Shown: positions 1-11,100, numbered from the stretch's first letter. The stretch: DNA of 64,000 nucleotides from Aureococcus anophagefferens (GCF_000186865.1 NW_008705585.1:16195-80194), one strand, 5' to 3'. Made by a program: numbers and translations. The notes: generated by a model not told the origin, from the sequence alone.

Positions 1-1
1 G

Positions 2-1198
2 GTCCCCGTCGCGGAGCTCGTCGGCGACGCGTCGTTCTGGCGGCGCGACTGGGAGCGGAACGCGCGCGTCGTCGCCGCGGCCGGGAGCGCGGCGACCCTC
101 CCGTGCTTCGACGACGGCGCCGGCGCGCGGCGCCCGGCCGCGCCGCGCCCGCCGCCCGCGGGGGCCCTCGGCCCGACGCTCGCGGCGGCCGCCGCGCCGC
201 CGGGCCCGTCGCTCGCGACCGTGCGCGACGCGGACCCGGGCCGTGACGCCTGCGACTGCGCCTTCGACGTGCTCCGACGGCCGGCGCCGGTCGCCGAGGG
301 CGCCGACTACGTCCGCGCGTCGTGCGCGCGCGACGGCGCGGGCCTCGGCGGCGGCGCCGCCGCGAGCGTCGTCGTCCTCGGCGCCGACGCGCGCTTCCGC
401 TGCGCGGCCGAGGCGCGGCGCGCCGTGCAGCGCGTCCTGCGCGTCGGCTGCTCCGTGAACCTGTACGCGACGCCGCCGGGCGCGCAGGCGCTCGACGCGC
501 ACTACGACGACCACTGCGTCTTCGTCGTCCAGCTCCGGGGCCGCAAGCGCTGGCGCCTCTACGGCCCGGCCCTCGAGTGCCCGACGCTCCACGAGGCGAC
601 GTTGCCGCCGCCGCCGGAGCTGCTGCGGCGCGGCGCGGACCACGCGGTCACGCTCGCGCCGGGCGACGTTTTGTACGTCCCGCGGGGCGTCTACCACGCC
701 GCGACGGCCTGCGAGGACGCGGGCTCGGACTCAGCCCACGTGACCGTCGGCGTGGACCTCGACCCGGCGCTGACGTGGCGCGGCGCGTTCCACGCGGCGC
801 TGCGCGACGCGGCCGTCGCGACGCACGCGTGCCTGCGCCGCGCCGCCGAAACGTCGCCGGCGCTGCGGCGCGCGTGCCTGCCCGCGCTCATGGACGCCGC
901 GCCGGGCCCGACGGCCGCGGCCGTCAAATCCGCCGCCGCCGCGGCGCTCCGGGCCTGCGGCTCCGCGGTCGTCGACGGGTCCGCGCTCGCGGACGACGTC
1001 GCGTCCCTCGCGGGGCTCGCCGTGCCCCGGGGCGCCATCGCCGTCGGCGCCGCGGACTTTGCCGACGCCGCGCGCGCGGTGGAGGGCGCGGTCGTCGACG
1101 CCTCCGTATTCGCGTCGCGGCGCGCCGTCGCGCGCGCCGTCCTCGACGAGTCCGCGGCGCTGTCCGCGTTCTACCGCGTGCTCGGCGGCGGGGCGTAA
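2..1198 (+). CDS. JmjC/cupin-type 2-oxoglutarate oxygenase, 5' partial
   Basis: The reading frame is open from base 2 and enters from the left, so the true start is outside the window. The first GTG-type start is at 221, but the upstream codons (e.g. ASFWRRDW) look coding. The core reads VNLYATPPGAQALDAHYDDH and then LRGRKRWRLYGP, followed by LAPGDVLYVPRGVYHAAT. This matches the cupin_4 (NO66/MINA53-like) JmjC fold: an HxD metal pair (HYD), a basic residue for 2-oxoglutarate, and a distal His. Family members hydroxylate ribosomal proteins or demethylate histones. The substrate here cannot be told. It ends at TAA 1196-1198, only 9 bases before the convergent minus-strand gene ends. Confidence is good for the fold and low for the substrate. 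Confidence 0.75.
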   Translation, partial: VPVAELVGDASFWRRDWERNARVVAAAGSAATLPCFDDGAGARRPAAPRPPPAGALGPTLAAAAAPPGPSLATVRDADPGRDACDCAFDVLRRPAPVAEGADYVRASCARDGAGLGGGAAASVVVLGADARFRCAAEARRAVQRVLRVGCSVNLYATPPGAQALDAHYDDHCVFVVQLRGRKRWRLYGPALECPTLHEATLPPPPELLRRGADHAVTLAPGDVLYVPRGVYHAATACEDAGSDSAHVTVGVDLDPALTWRGAFHAALRDAAVATHACLRRAAETSPALRRACLPALMDAAPGPTAAAVKSAAAAALRACGSAVVDGSALADDVASLAGLAVPRGAIAVGAADFADAARAVEGAVVDASVFASRRAVARAVLDESAALSAFYRVLGGGA

Positions 1199-1207
1199 CT
1201 TAAAAAT

Positions 1208-2038
1208 CTACTTGGTCCTCGGCGTCAGCGTGCGCTCCGTGCTCGCCGGCCGGGGCGAGAGGACGCGGTCCCTCGTCTTCGGCGGCGCGGGCTTTTGCGG
1301 CGCCTTGGCGGCCGCGGCCGCGTCGGCCCGCGCGGCCTTGTCGCGCTTCGCCAGGTAGGCCAGGATGTCCGCGGCCTTGGCGATGTCGCCCTTCTTCGTG
1401 TAGGCCGACACGCGGTCGAGCTCGCCGTCGAGCAAAGCGACGCGCGAGTCGCGGACCTTCCCCTGCGAGTGCGTCACGACGGCCTCCCAGGGGTCCGCGG
1501 GGCCGGGAACGCAGTAGCAGCGCATCGTCGGCGCCAACGCCATGGCCGACGTGCACGCCGTCGCGAAGGCGCGGACCGCGTGGATCGGCGGCGCCGCGAT
1601 CAGCACGCTGTAAAAGGACCGCCGCCGGCAGTGCGTCGCGAGGAAGTCGCTCTCGTTCTTCGTGTGGATGAGCCGCTCGCCGACCTCGAAGGGCACCTCC
1701 TCGATGGACGCCGCGGGCGCGCCCAGGTTCACCAGGCGCTCGCGGCTCTCATCGAAGCCCGCGACGCCGGGGCACCGACTGCCGTCCTCGCCGCTCAGCA
1801 GCACCACGATGCGCGGGAACCGCTTCAGCGCGTCGAGCGCCGCGGCGTAGCAGCTGCCCATGTTCTCGGGCAGCTCCGTGAAGAGGTAGATGGCGTCGGG
1901 CCGCGGCGGGGCCGTGTCGCACAGCACGCGGATGGCCAGCTTCGTCAGGTCCTGCGCCTCCTGGGCGCGGATCGCCGCCTTGGTCACCGCGAACTCGACG
2001 TCGCTGGGCTCGAGCGTCGTGTCGCGCGCCTCGTCCAT
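1208..2038 (-). CDS. DUF218/YdcF-like protein (tentative)
   Basis: Single exon of 276 codons starting at ATG 2038 and ending at 1208. An alpha/beta-looking core carries YLFTELPENMGSCYAAALDA near residue 50, then LVNLGAPAASIEEVPFEVGE, IHTKNESDF and VLIAAPPIHAVRAF. This order resembles the DUF218/YdcF fold (gene-order motifs: gly/acid loop, 'nT.ea' helix, 'vt...H..Ra'). The C-terminal 70 residues are Lys/Ala/Pro-rich and probably disordered (KAPQKPAPPKTRDRVLS). No signal peptide or membrane segment is visible. The family role is poorly defined, so I assign no reaction. It is convergent with the oxygenase gene to its left. Confidence 0.6.
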   Translation of the reverse strand: MDEARDTTLEPSDVEFAVTKAAIRAQEAQDLTKLAIRVLCDTAPPRPDAIYLFTELPENMGSCYAAALDALKRFPRIVVLLSGEDGSRCPGVAGFDESRERLVNLGAPAASIEEVPFEVGERLIHTKNESDFLATHCRRRSFYSVLIAAPPIHAVRAFATACTSAMALAPTMRCYCVPGPADPWEAVVTHSQGKVRDSRVALLDGELDRVSAYTKKGDIAKAADILAYLAKRDKAARADAAAAAKAPQKPAPPKTRDRVLSPRPASTERTLTPRTK

Positions 2039-2279
2039 AGCTGCGCCTTACTTGCAACCCAGCCCGACCGCGTCCATCGTTTTGCGGCTTGGAGGGCTGA
2101 TGATGCACCGCAAGACATGAATTTGCCACTCGATTCGACGCCTGAATCGCGCTGGACCGGACTTCAGGCGTGAAAAGTTCGCCGTCCGGGCGTTCGTCGG
2201 CGCGTCGCAGCAGCGCTGAATCCAGACGAGCGCTCGGGCCCCGATTCTAGCGTCGAAAATCGCGCAGGACCCGACCGCA

Positions 2280-4190
2280 ATGGCCATCCTGCCGTTCGCC
2301 GCCGTCCTCGGCGCCGCGACCGCATCGCGCCACGTAACGAGCCGCTTCCAGCGCGCTCCGCCCGCGCGGGACCTGCGTGAAGAGGAGATCGACGGCTGCG
2401 AGTTCACGTTCACGACCATGCAGAAACCCGACAAAGACTACTTCCGCGGCGCGGCGTGTTCCGCGCAGGCGCACGTGTCGCTCGCCGGCCCGACGTCGGC
2501 CCTCGTGTCCTTCGTCACGCCCGAGGCGCTCGCGAGCGAGGTCGTCTTCTGGCCGCTGGACGCGCCGGAGGATCGTCGGGCCGCGACGGGCGCCGCGCGG
2601 AGCTACACGTCGATCATCTGGGTCGAGGAGGCTTTGTACGCGCCGGACATGGGCGCGCCCTTCGCGCCCCTCTCGGACGCGGAGGACGTCGCGAACACGA
2701 GCGGCTGGGCCAACTCGGACAGCGCGTCCTACCACGTCCCCGCGAAGCCGCCGAAGGACCTCCAGGACTACAAGAACCCCGGCGCGATCTACTCGTCGCC
2801 GGTCATTCACAAGGTCGCTTTGGACGATTTGACGCCGGGCGCGACCTACGCCTACGAGGTCGCGGGCGACGGCGCGACGCGGACCTTCGCGTTCCCGCGG
2901 TCCGGCTACCCCTTCGCGCTGGGCCTCACGGCGGACCTGGGGCAGACCGTCGTGTCGAACCGGAGCTTGGCGGCGCTCGACGCGCTGGACCCGGACCTCA
3001 TCCTCGTCGGCGGCGATTTATCATATGCCGACGGCTGGCCCTTCCGCTGGGACACCTTCGGCCGCCTGTCGAGCCGCGTCTTCGGCCGCGTGCCGACGCT
3101 CGCGACGGGCGGCAACCACGAGGTCGGCTCCGGCGAGCAGTGGGTCCACTTCGAGGCGCGCTGGCCGACGCCCCACGCGGCCTCGGGGAGCACGTCGCCC
3201 CTGTACTGGTCCGTCGACGCGGGGCCCGCGCACGTCGTCGCGCTCAACTCCTACGACAATTTCCTCGAGGACGGCGACCGGCTCCAGCGCGCGTGGCTCG
3301 CGGCGGACCTGGCGCGCGTGGACCGGTCGCGCACGCCCTGGGTCGTCGTCATGATGCACGCGCCCTTCTACAACAGCAACGGCGCGCACCACGACGAGGC
3401 CGAGCTCATGCGCCGGGCCTACGAGCCGCTCCTCTACGAGCACGGCGTCGACGTCGTCCTCGCGGGGCACGTCCACGCCTACGAGCGTTCCGACGCGAGA
3501 GGCGTTTATGATTATGACGTCGATCCCTGCGGCCCCGTCTACGTGAACCTCGGCGACGGCGGCAACCGCGAGAACACGTACACGCGGTGGGCCGCGCCGC
3601 ACCTCGAATGGTCCGCGTTCCGCGAGAGCTCGTTCGGCGTCGGCCACCTCGAGCTTGTGAACGACACGCACGCGAACTACCGGTGGAAGCGCGACGCCTG
3701 CGGCAAGCCCGGCGACGGCGACGGCCTGAACCTGAACGCGAGCTCGTGCGCGACGCCGGGCGACGCCGGCGGCAGCGCGCACGAGGTCGCCGACGAGTTC
3801 GTGCTTGTCCGCGACCGCGCGGCGGCGTGCGCCAAGCGCAGAAATCCGCCGGCGATCCGGCCGCCGCCGGCCGTCGCGTTCCCCCCGGACGCGGGCGCCG
3901 CGGCCGCGCCGTCGCCGCGGCACGCGGCGCGCGAGGAGGCCGACTCGGCGCTCACGGTCGAGCTGAGCCTCCTCGCCGTCGTCCTCGGCACGGTCGCGTC
4001 CTTCGCGCTGGGGTTGTTGGCGGGCTACTGCCGGAAGGAGGTCCTCCGCGACGGCGCGAAGCGCGGCGCGGTCGAGCGCGCCGCGCTCATCACGCCGCCG
4101 TCCGCGCTGTACCAGAAGCCGAGCCTGCGGCCGCCGTCGCCCGAGGCGTCCGCGCTCGGCGACCACGACCGCATGATCGCCATGACCTGA
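2280..4190 (+). CDS. purple acid phosphatase (metallophosphoesterase), membrane-anchored
   Basis: 636 codons from ATG 2280. The N-terminus (MAILPFAAVLGAATA) looks like a short signal peptide. All five metal-ligand blocks of purple acid phosphatases are present: LTADLG (~218), GDLSYAD (~244), GGNHE (~277), VVMMHAPF (~356) and LAGHVHAYER (~394), followed by GDGGNRE. The enzyme class hydrolyses phosphate monoesters at a binuclear Fe-metal centre, usually outside the cell or in vacuoles, and helps phosphate scavenging. After a Pro/Ala-rich linker there is one hydrophobic helix (~557-585, VELSLLAVVLGTVASFALG) and a short basic tail. It is therefore probably a type I surface phosphatase, as expected for an alga feeding on organic phosphorus. 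There is no introner in the gene. Confidence 0.9.
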   Translation: MAILPFAAVLGAATASRHVTSRFQRAPPARDLREEEIDGCEFTFTTMQKPDKDYFRGAACSAQAHVSLAGPTSALVSFVTPEALASEVVFWPLDAPEDRRAATGAARSYTSIIWVEEALYAPDMGAPFAPLSDAEDVANTSGWANSDSASYHVPAKPPKDLQDYKNPGAIYSSPVIHKVALDDLTPGATYAYEVAGDGATRTFAFPRSGYPFALGLTADLGQTVVSNRSLAALDALDPDLILVGGDLSYADGWPFRWDTFGRLSSRVFGRVPTLATGGNHEVGSGEQWVHFEARWPTPHAASGSTSPLYWSVDAGPAHVVALNSYDNFLEDGDRLQRAWLAADLARVDRSRTPWVVVMMHAPFYNSNGAHHDEAELMRRAYEPLLYEHGVDVVLAGHVHAYERSDARGVYDYDVDPCGPVYVNLGDGGNRENTYTRWAAPHLEWSAFRESSFGVGHLELVNDTHANYRWKRDACGKPGDGDGLNLNASSCATPGDAGGSAHEVADEFVLVRDRAAACAKRRNPPAIRPPPAVAFPPDAGAAAAPSPRHAAREEADSALTVELSLLAVVLGTVASFALGLLAGYCRKEVLRDGAKRGAVERAALITPPSALYQKPSLRPPSPEASALGDHDRMIAMT

Positions 4191-4208
4191 CTGTCCATAA
4201 CTTTTGTA

Positions 4209-5154
4209 CTACCGCCCCGCCTCGGCGACCTTGGTCACGGCGCACGCGGACGCGCGGAGGTCGCACTCGAGCTCTAGGACGAGGAGCGGGTCCGCCGCCG
4301 GGTCGAAGGCGACGTCGCCCGGCAGGGCCTTCGAGGGGAGGGGGGAGAGCGTGACGACGTCGTCGAGGCTTTCGGGCTGGCGGAGCAGGAGCATGAGGTC
4401 CGCCTCGTGGACGTACTGCGTCGCGCCGCCGCCGCGCTTGTTCGCCGCGTCCGACGCGCGGTCCGCGGCCTTGGGGTCCCAGAAGGCCTCCACGGGCGTC
4501 CCGCTGTCGCCGCGGCTGCCCCGCGCGTCGTCGCTGTAGAAGAGCCTACCAAGCATGACGGTGACGATTTCTCATTGTTTTCCCACCCCAAATCTCTCGA
4601 AAATCGTCACGGCCACAGGACGCTGAGAAGAGCGGGATCGATCGGTCGCCGAGGTCCGCCAAACCCGTCGCGCGCAGCGCCGCGGCCCGGCGGCCCGGCG
4701 CGAGCACGAGGCGGCCGCAGAAGTAGCCGGGGAAGCCCGCCCGCTTGTAGGGCGCCGCGAGCGTCGCGTCGATGGCCGTCGAGAGCGGCACGCGCGCGAC
4801 GGCGAGCGGCGGCGTCGGCGGCCGCGCGGTATTCAGCGCGCGCAGGACCGCGTCCGCCTGCTGCCGCGTCTCGTAAAAAAAAAGAGCGCTCCGCACGCGG
4901 CCGCTCCGGTCGAGGTCGACGGACACGACGCCGCCGCCGGCCGGCGACACGAGCGCGAAGACCGACGCCGCGTCGAGGCTTGCCGGTAGGGGCTTTGGTG
5001 GCGGTGCTGGCTTTGCTGGTGCTGCGGTCGCTGCGGCCGCATCGGTGCGGATCGAAGCGACAGCGATGGCTGGCGTCGCAAGCACCGCTCGACGCGGCAC
5101 GGATAGCGCCTCACAGCAGGCCTGGCACGCGAGAATCAGGCTTGCCCATCGCAT
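4209..5154 (-). CDS. Tic22-like plastid protein (tentative), two exons
   Basis: Exons are 5154-4634 and 4545-4209, separated by a family C introner. The start is ATG 5154. The first ~30 residues (LILACQACCEALSVPRRAVL) are hydrophobic and then Arg/Ala-rich, as in a bipartite plastid presequence. The body shows VFALVSPAGGGVVSVDLDRS, SALFFYETRQQADAVLRAL, VPLSTAIDA and, across the splice, RSIPLFYSDD. This pattern (short-strand/helix repeat ending in 'vPvFf') resembles Tic22, a soluble intermembrane-space protein of plastid protein import. The spliced length is 285 residues. The assignment is by eye and could be wrong, but it is clearly one protein: only the spliced form joins the two halves of the IPLF-YSDD block. 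Confidence 0.55.
4546..4633 (-). mobile_element. introner, family C, acting as an 88-nt GC-AG intron
   Basis: On the minus strand the intron begins with the 8-bp TSD GCTCTTCT followed by CAGCGTCCTGTGGCCGTGAC and ends GCTTGGTAG. The TSD copy then begins the next exon. GTGACGATTT and AAATCGTCAC form the inverted ends. It is the same length (88) as the copy at 12082 and nearly the same sequence. Splicing at the TSD boundaries restores IPLFYSDD in frame. Confidence 0.9.
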
Positions 5155-5321
5155 TTTGGCCGCCTGATTTACGTCAAGTTGAACTCAGCGAGCTGTGGCA
5201 ATAGCACCAAAGTCTGGGCCGCCGTCGTGTGAAGCTCCGTCAAACGCGACACGGCCGCCGGGTGTCCTGAAGGAGAGCGGCTCCGCGACGTCCTGCGGAA
5301 GTTCCTGCGGAGGTTTGAATC

Positions 5322-7098
5322 ATGAATCGCCTCTCGAAGATGGTCGATAATCTCCAGTCCTCGCTGGACACCAAAATCGAGCAGTACGAGGACGCGCTCA
5401 TCGCGCCGCTCGCCGACGGCGCCGAGAAGGTGAGCAGCGCGCTCCTCAAGGCCGGCGGCGGCCTCGGCGTCGCCGCGGGGAACGCCATCTTCCGCGACGA
5501 CGCCGACGACGCCGACGACGACGACGGCGCCGGCGCCGACGACGCGCTAGCGAAGGCGCTCGAGGACTTTCCCTCGCTCGAGAAGGCGGCGCCGGCGCCG
5601 GCAAAGGCGCGCGCAACCGCTCCGCCGGCGAAGGCGCGCGCGGCCGCTCCGCCGGCGAAGGCGCGCGCGGCCGCTCCGCCGGCGAAGGCGCGCGCGGCCG
5701 CGGCGCCCGCGCGGCCCCCGGCGCCCGCCCCGGCCGCGCCCGCGCCGCCTCCCGAGGCGCCGCGGGACCGGGCGGACTCGTCGGGCGCCGCCGCCTGGGA
5801 GACGGCGCGCGCGCTCGAGGCCGAGCGCGACGCGCTGCGGAAGGAGGTCGCGTCGGCCAAGGAGGCGTCGCGGCGCGCGCGGCTCGATCGCGAGCGGGCC
5901 GTCGCGCGCGCCAACGGCGAGCGCGAGGCCGCCGTCGCGGGCGTCGCGCGGGAGCGCGACGCGGCGCTGAAGCGCGTCGCGCGGCTCGAGGCCGACGCGG
6001 CCGCGCTCGCCGACGCCGCCGCGCAGCGCGTCGCGCGCGCGCGCCAGGCCGCGTCCGACGCCGAGGCCGCGCGCGACTCGGCGCTGGCGAAGTTGGAGGC
6101 CGCCGAGGCCGCCGCGGAGTCGCGCGCGGCCGCCGCGCCCGCGGCGGCGCCGCGCGCCGGACGCGGCCGCGGCCGCGGCGCGCGAGGCCGCCGAGGCCGG
6201 GGCCGCGCGCGACGCGGCGCTCGCGGCCGTCGACGGCCTCGAGAAGCGCGCGGCGCGCGCCGAGGCCGCGGCGGCGCGGGCGGCGCGGGCCGGCGAGGCC
6301 CGCGACCGCGACCGAAGCGCCGCGGCGTCCGCGCTCGCGAGGGCCGAGGACGACCTCGCCGCGGCGCGGGGCGCGCTCGCGGAGGAGCGGTCCGCGAAGA
6401 AGCAGCGCAACTTCGCCGCGCTCAAGACGCTCAACGACCAGCTCAAAGCGGCCAAGGCCGACGCGTCGGCGAGGGCCGCGGAGGCCGCCGCGGCGACGCG
6501 CGACGCCGCGGCGGCCGCGGCCGCCGCCGCGGCGGACCGCAAGGCCCTCTGCGAGCTCCGCGCGTCGGCGAAGGTGCCGTCGGCCGCCGAGGGCGGCGGC
6601 GCGGCCCTCGACGCCGCGCGCGCGGGCCTCGCGGCGTCCGAGGCGATGCGCGAGGCCGCGGAAGCCGAGCTCGCGACGCGCGCGGCCGTCGGCGACGTCG
6701 CGGCCGCGCGGCTCCGCCGCCTCGAGGCGGACCTCCAGGCGTCGCGCGCGGAGCTCGAGGCGGCCCGCGAGGAGGCCGCCGCGGCGCCGCGCGCCGCGCG
6801 CGCGCGGCCGCCGAAGCGCGCGGCGTCCGCCGCGCCGCCGCCGCCCGCGGCGGACCTCGAGGCGCCGCCGCCGCCCGTCGTCGCCGCCGTGCGGCCGGCG
6901 CCGCGGCCCGCGGCCGTCGTCCTCCGGCCGTCGGCGTCGCCGGGCATCGGCCAGCGCAAGCGCCGCGCGGGGCTCGGACTCCGGACCGCGGTCCTCGCGG
7001 CCTACGGCCTCGCCCTCCACGCGCTCGTCTACGTCGCCTTCTCCCACTGCCACGACCTCGGCTGGGACGCGCTCGAGGAGGCCGCAGGGGTGCGGTAA
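5322..7098 (+). CDS. golgin-like tail-anchored coiled-coil protein (one-base frameshift in the assembly)
   Basis: ATG 5322. The N-terminus MNRLSKMVDNLQSSLDTKIE resembles the amphipathic start of golgins. It is followed by an Ala/Pro linker with a tandem repeat, then ~350 residues of Ala/Glu/Arg-rich coiled coil. The last ~50 residues hold one hydrophobic helix (LGLRTAVLAAYGLALHALVY), giving a tail-anchored layout. The coding frame changes by one base near 6145-6160: upstream the frame starting at 5322 is good (LAKLEAAEAAAESRAA), downstream the frame of 7098 is good (AAREAAEAGAARD). One extra base in this very GC-rich stretch explains it; a tiny intron is less likely. Family members tether vesicles at the Golgi. 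Function is inferred from architecture only. Confidence 0.55.
5606..5700 (+). repeat. 27-bp in-frame tandem repeat
   Basis: About three and a half copies of a 27-bp unit encode APPAKARAA repeated in the linker of the golgin-like protein. Copies are near identical at DNA level, which implies recent slippage. Confidence 0.85.
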
Positions 7099-7175
7099 CA
7101 GCGGCGGCCGTCTCCCGGCGGTGGCCTTCGGCTTCGGTGCAAAAGAATTAGCGCTAGGAAGCCCGGGGCTGCTCG

Positions 7176-7958
7176 CTAGTAAACGACGAAGCCCCGCTCC
7201 GCGAGGTCCGGAGGGGTCTGCTGCCAGCGCCTCTCGGCGGCGCAGACGCGGTTCTGCTCGCGCGCCATGCGGTTGAGCATCCGCGTCGACTCAGAGTCGG
7301 CGCACCCGGTCGCGTTCGGGTCTCCCGCGGCGCGGCCCCGGCGATACCAGCGCATGGCCTCGGCCTCGTCCTTCTCGACGCCGACGCCGTCCTCGTAGGA
7401 CCCGCCGATCCAGTACATCGCCTGCCCGTGGCCGAGCGCGGCCGCGTCGCGAAAGTGGGCGAGCGCGATGGCGTCGCTTCGGCCCACGCCGAAGCCCATC
7501 GATCGCACGAGGCCCATCTGGAAGTGGCAGTGCTTGATGCACCGACTCTTCGGCCGCGTTTCGAGGAGTTTCCGCAGCATGAGGTACGTCGGCGCGGATC
7601 CCTCGGTGTTCGACCGGCAAAACGGGCAAGGGATCTCCGCGACCCGCGGCAGGCCCGCCGCCGCGCGCCGCTCCTCGGAAGTCACGATCATCTTCCGTCG
7701 ACAGGCGCAGCAGAACATGCGGCCGCACTCGAAGCACATGCCGTGCGGCCCCTTATCGTCCTCAAAGTCCTCAGCGTTCTCGCAGCACAGCTCGCAGAGC
7801 TCCGACGCAGGCCACGCCTCCTCCTCCTCGTCCGCGGACGCGAGCCAGATCAGGAACGCGGCCGCGGCGGCGCCGAGAGACAGCAGCAGGCCAGACCGCA
7901 TCGAGGGGACACGGAGCGCGCCGCTGCGCATCGAGGGGACAGAGCTCGATGAGACCAT
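7176..7958 (-). CDS. zinc-finger (RING/MYND-like) protein with Sel1 repeats and a membrane helix
   Basis: 260 codons from ATG 7958; the open frame also runs six codons further up from a TTG. A hydrophobic helix (LLLSLGAAAAAFLIWLA) lies near the N-terminus, preceded by a small repeat (VPSMRSG twice). Next is a Cys-rich zinc-binding block: CELCCENAEDF, CFECGRMFCCACRRKM and IPCPFCRSN. The second half has Sel1-type repeats (MGLVRSMGFGVGRSDAIALA; MYWIGGSYEDGVGVEKDEAE; MRWYRRGRAAGDP). Zinc finger plus Sel1 proteins of this kind are common in stramenopile algae, and most are uncharacterised adaptors or ubiquitin-ligase parts. It is divergent from the receptor gene beginning at 8128, with about 170 bp between. 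Confidence 0.75.
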   Translation of the reverse strand: MVSSSSVPSMRSGALRVPSMRSGLLLSLGAAAAAFLIWLASADEEEEAWPASELCELCCENAEDFEDDKGPHGMCFECGRMFCCACRRKMIVTSEERRAAAGLPRVAEIPCPFCRSNTEGSAPTYLMLRKLLETRPKSRCIKHCHFQMGLVRSMGFGVGRSDAIALAHFRDAAALGHGQAMYWIGGSYEDGVGVEKDEAEAMRWYRRGRAAGDPNATGCADSESTRMLNRMAREQNRVCAAERRWQQTPPDLAERGFVVY

Positions 7959-8127
7959 CGTGCCTGCTTCGGGCAACCAAACTCTGCTTCAGCCTCAATA
8001 TCATCCGATGGCACTGCACGCTGCACCTTGCCGAAATGGTTTCAGGATAGACCTGACCGCGCAAGCGACAGGGAGCCCAAAGAGCATCTATGGGCTGCCT
8101 CTCGGCAATCAGAAGGCGGATGCGCTG

Positions 8128-11100
8128 ATGCGGGCTTTGCTATTCGCCTTGCTGCTCGCCGCGCGCCTCCGGGCCGCGGCATGCTTCGGCTACGAGTCCA
8201 TCTACGCGCGCATCATCGAGGAGCAGGTCCTCGTCAAGTTCACGGAGCACGTGACGATGGCGGGGACGATGATGACGGCCTTCAGCACGGGCTGGCTCTA
8301 CAACGGGACCGTGGTCCTCGACGACGTGCGGGCGCTGGTCTACACGCAGGCGCTGGCGGCGAGCGACGACGTCTATTTCGTGTGGACGGGCCATCCCTCG
8401 GGCGCGTTCGTGGGCTACTACAATAAGGGGTTCCTCGCGGCCGCGAACGGGAGCCGGGCGCTCGGGTGGGTCGCAGCGTCGAGCGACGTGTTTTTTCGGG
8501 CAACGCTCGCCGGGAGGCGAGAAGAAATCCAATTGCCCTCGTAGGTGGGTCGGCGACGAGAACTTCACGTGCCCGAGCTACGGCGTCGACGGCATCTGCC
8601 GCGCCTACTACGCCATCGACGCGGCCCGGGGCACGCCCCTGGACCAGTTCGACGGCATCGGCTACGACCCGCGGCTCCGGGCCTGGTACTACGAGATGGC
8701 GGACGCGTACGACGGCTATACGAGCGCGTCGGCGTGGAGCGGCATCTACCGCGACGCGACGCTGTCGGCGACCCAGCACTTCCCGGAGGATCTGAACACA
8801 TCGGTGCCGAGCAACGACCACGCCATGGGCCTCTGCAGCTCGCTCCTGGGGCTCGACGGCGCCTTTTTAGGCGTCGGCTGCACGGCGATCCTGCTCGGCT
8901 CGCTCGACGACGCGTTCCGGCTCGCCTTCGCCGACGTGGACCCGGCGTCCGTGCTCGCGTACATCCGGGAGGCGTCGAGCGGCTACGTCGTCGTCGCGTC
9001 CGTGCCCAACGCGACGCAGCTCCACGCCCCGTCGACGACGCTGAACTCGGCGAGCGAGGTGCTCTTCTACGAGGCGCTGAGCCACCCCAACGACCTCATC
9101 CGGACGTCCGCGGCGCACCTCGAGGCGACGGGCTCCTGGAACCGGACGGGCGGGCCCTTCGACCACGCGGGGCTCTACTACGACGTCGCCGCGATCACCG
9201 ACAACGGCCTCGACTGGAACCTCGTCACGCTCCAGCGCCAGTCGTGCCCCGAGGGCTACTACACGTCGCTCGCACCGGGCGACTACGGGAGCTGCCAGGC
9301 GTGCCAGGCGCCGACGACGACGGCGGATAACAACAACGACACCTACTGCCCGCTCTGCGCCGTCGGCTACTACCGCGACGGCGGCGGCTGCCGGGGCAGG
9401 ACAAGAGAGCGACATTCCCAACTTCAAAGGCTCATATCTCGGCCATTTTCCACTCGTTTCGGCTGACTTTTGGACGAGCGATCATCTCTCGGAACGGTCT
9501 CGACGCGTGGATATGTTTTTTGTTACGCGCGCGCGCGGAACGTTGAAGCGACGTTGAATCTCTCTTGTCCTGCCCAGGCGGCTGCGCGGCCTGCCCCGCG
9601 ACGGGCTTCGTCTGCGACGCCGTGACCGTGACGCTGGAGACGCTGCCCCTCGACGCGGGCTACATGCGGCTCCACGACGAGAGCACGGAGGCGCTCGCGT
9701 GCCTCGGCGGGAAGACGGCGTGCCCCGCGGAGGCGGGCCGCGTCGGCTGCGACGGCGGCCACTTCGAGGCGTTCTCGCCCTACTGCTCCGTCTGCGAGCC
9801 GGGCTACTACCTCGACGCGACGCGGTGCGCCGCGTGCGGCCGGGGTTTAGGCGTCCGCGCGGGCGTCGGCTTCGCGCTCGCGGCGGTCGTCGTCTTGCTG
9901 GTGGCGCGGTACCTCGCGACGGCGGGGTCGTCGCGCGCGCAGTCCGCGAAGCTCGTGCGCCGCGAGCGGCTCTACAACAAGCTCAAGAGCAAGTGGCGCA
10001 TCGTCTTCGTGTCGTTCCAGATCGTCTACTCGCTGCCGAACCTGCTCAACGGCGTGCGCTTCCCGCGGCTCATGCGGGTCCAGTTCGAGGCGCTCCACGT
10101 CCTCACGCTCGACGTCAGCGCGATCTTCCCGCTCGGGTGCATGCGCGGCGGCGGCTTCTACGGGGGCCTCCTCTTCATCACGATCTGCCCCGTCGCCTTC
10201 GTGGGCCTCATCTGGGCCCTCATGTCGCTGCGGGCGCTGCGGCCGAGCGACGCGGCGACGTGGCTGGACGTCAAGGTCGCGACGGCGACGGCGACGGTCG
10301 TCGTGACCTACTTCGTGCTGCCGAGCGTCACGCTGAAGATCCTGCAGATCTTCGACTGCGAGGTGCTCGACGACGCCGGCGGCAAGCAGGCCTTCCTCTT
10401 CGCGGACTACTCCGTGCGCTGCGGCGGCTTCGACTACTTCGTGTACACGATCTACGCGATCCTCGCGGTCTTCGTCTGGCCCGTCGGCGTGCCCCTGCTC
10501 TACTTCACGCTCCTGCACCGGCACAAGCACGAGATCAACCCGTCCGTCGTCGTCGCGGCGCCCAGCGACGCGGGGAGCGCGCGCGCGCGGAGCGTCCACG
10601 CGGTCTACGGCCGCGCGTCCGCGTCCGCGGAGGCCCTCGCGTCCGAGGAGCGGCTCGCGCGGCAGCTCGAGATCCGGTCGGCCAACGGCAACATCCGCCA
10701 CCTGGGCCTCCTCTACACGCCCTACGAGCCCCACATGTGGTGGTGGGAGATCGCGGAGATCGCGCGGCGGCTGCTCTCCACGTCCTTTCTCCTCGTCGTG
10801 AGCCGCGGCGCCGTGGGGCGCCTCTTCTTCGGGATCATGATCTCGCTCGCGTCGACGAAGCTCCTCGCGGTCTTCGAGCCGTACATCAGCGACAGCGACG
10901 ACAATTTGGCGGAGATGCTCCAGTGGCTCGTGACGGTGAACCTGCTGGCGTCGCTCGGCATCGTCGTCGGCCACGGCTCGGCCGCGCTCGCGGTCGCGAG
11001 CATGAGCCTGCAGGTCGTCGCGCTCGGAGCGGCCTTCGCGCTCATCAAGAACGACATCACGCGCGAGCGCAAGGTCTTCGAGGAGGCCATGGAGGAGCTC

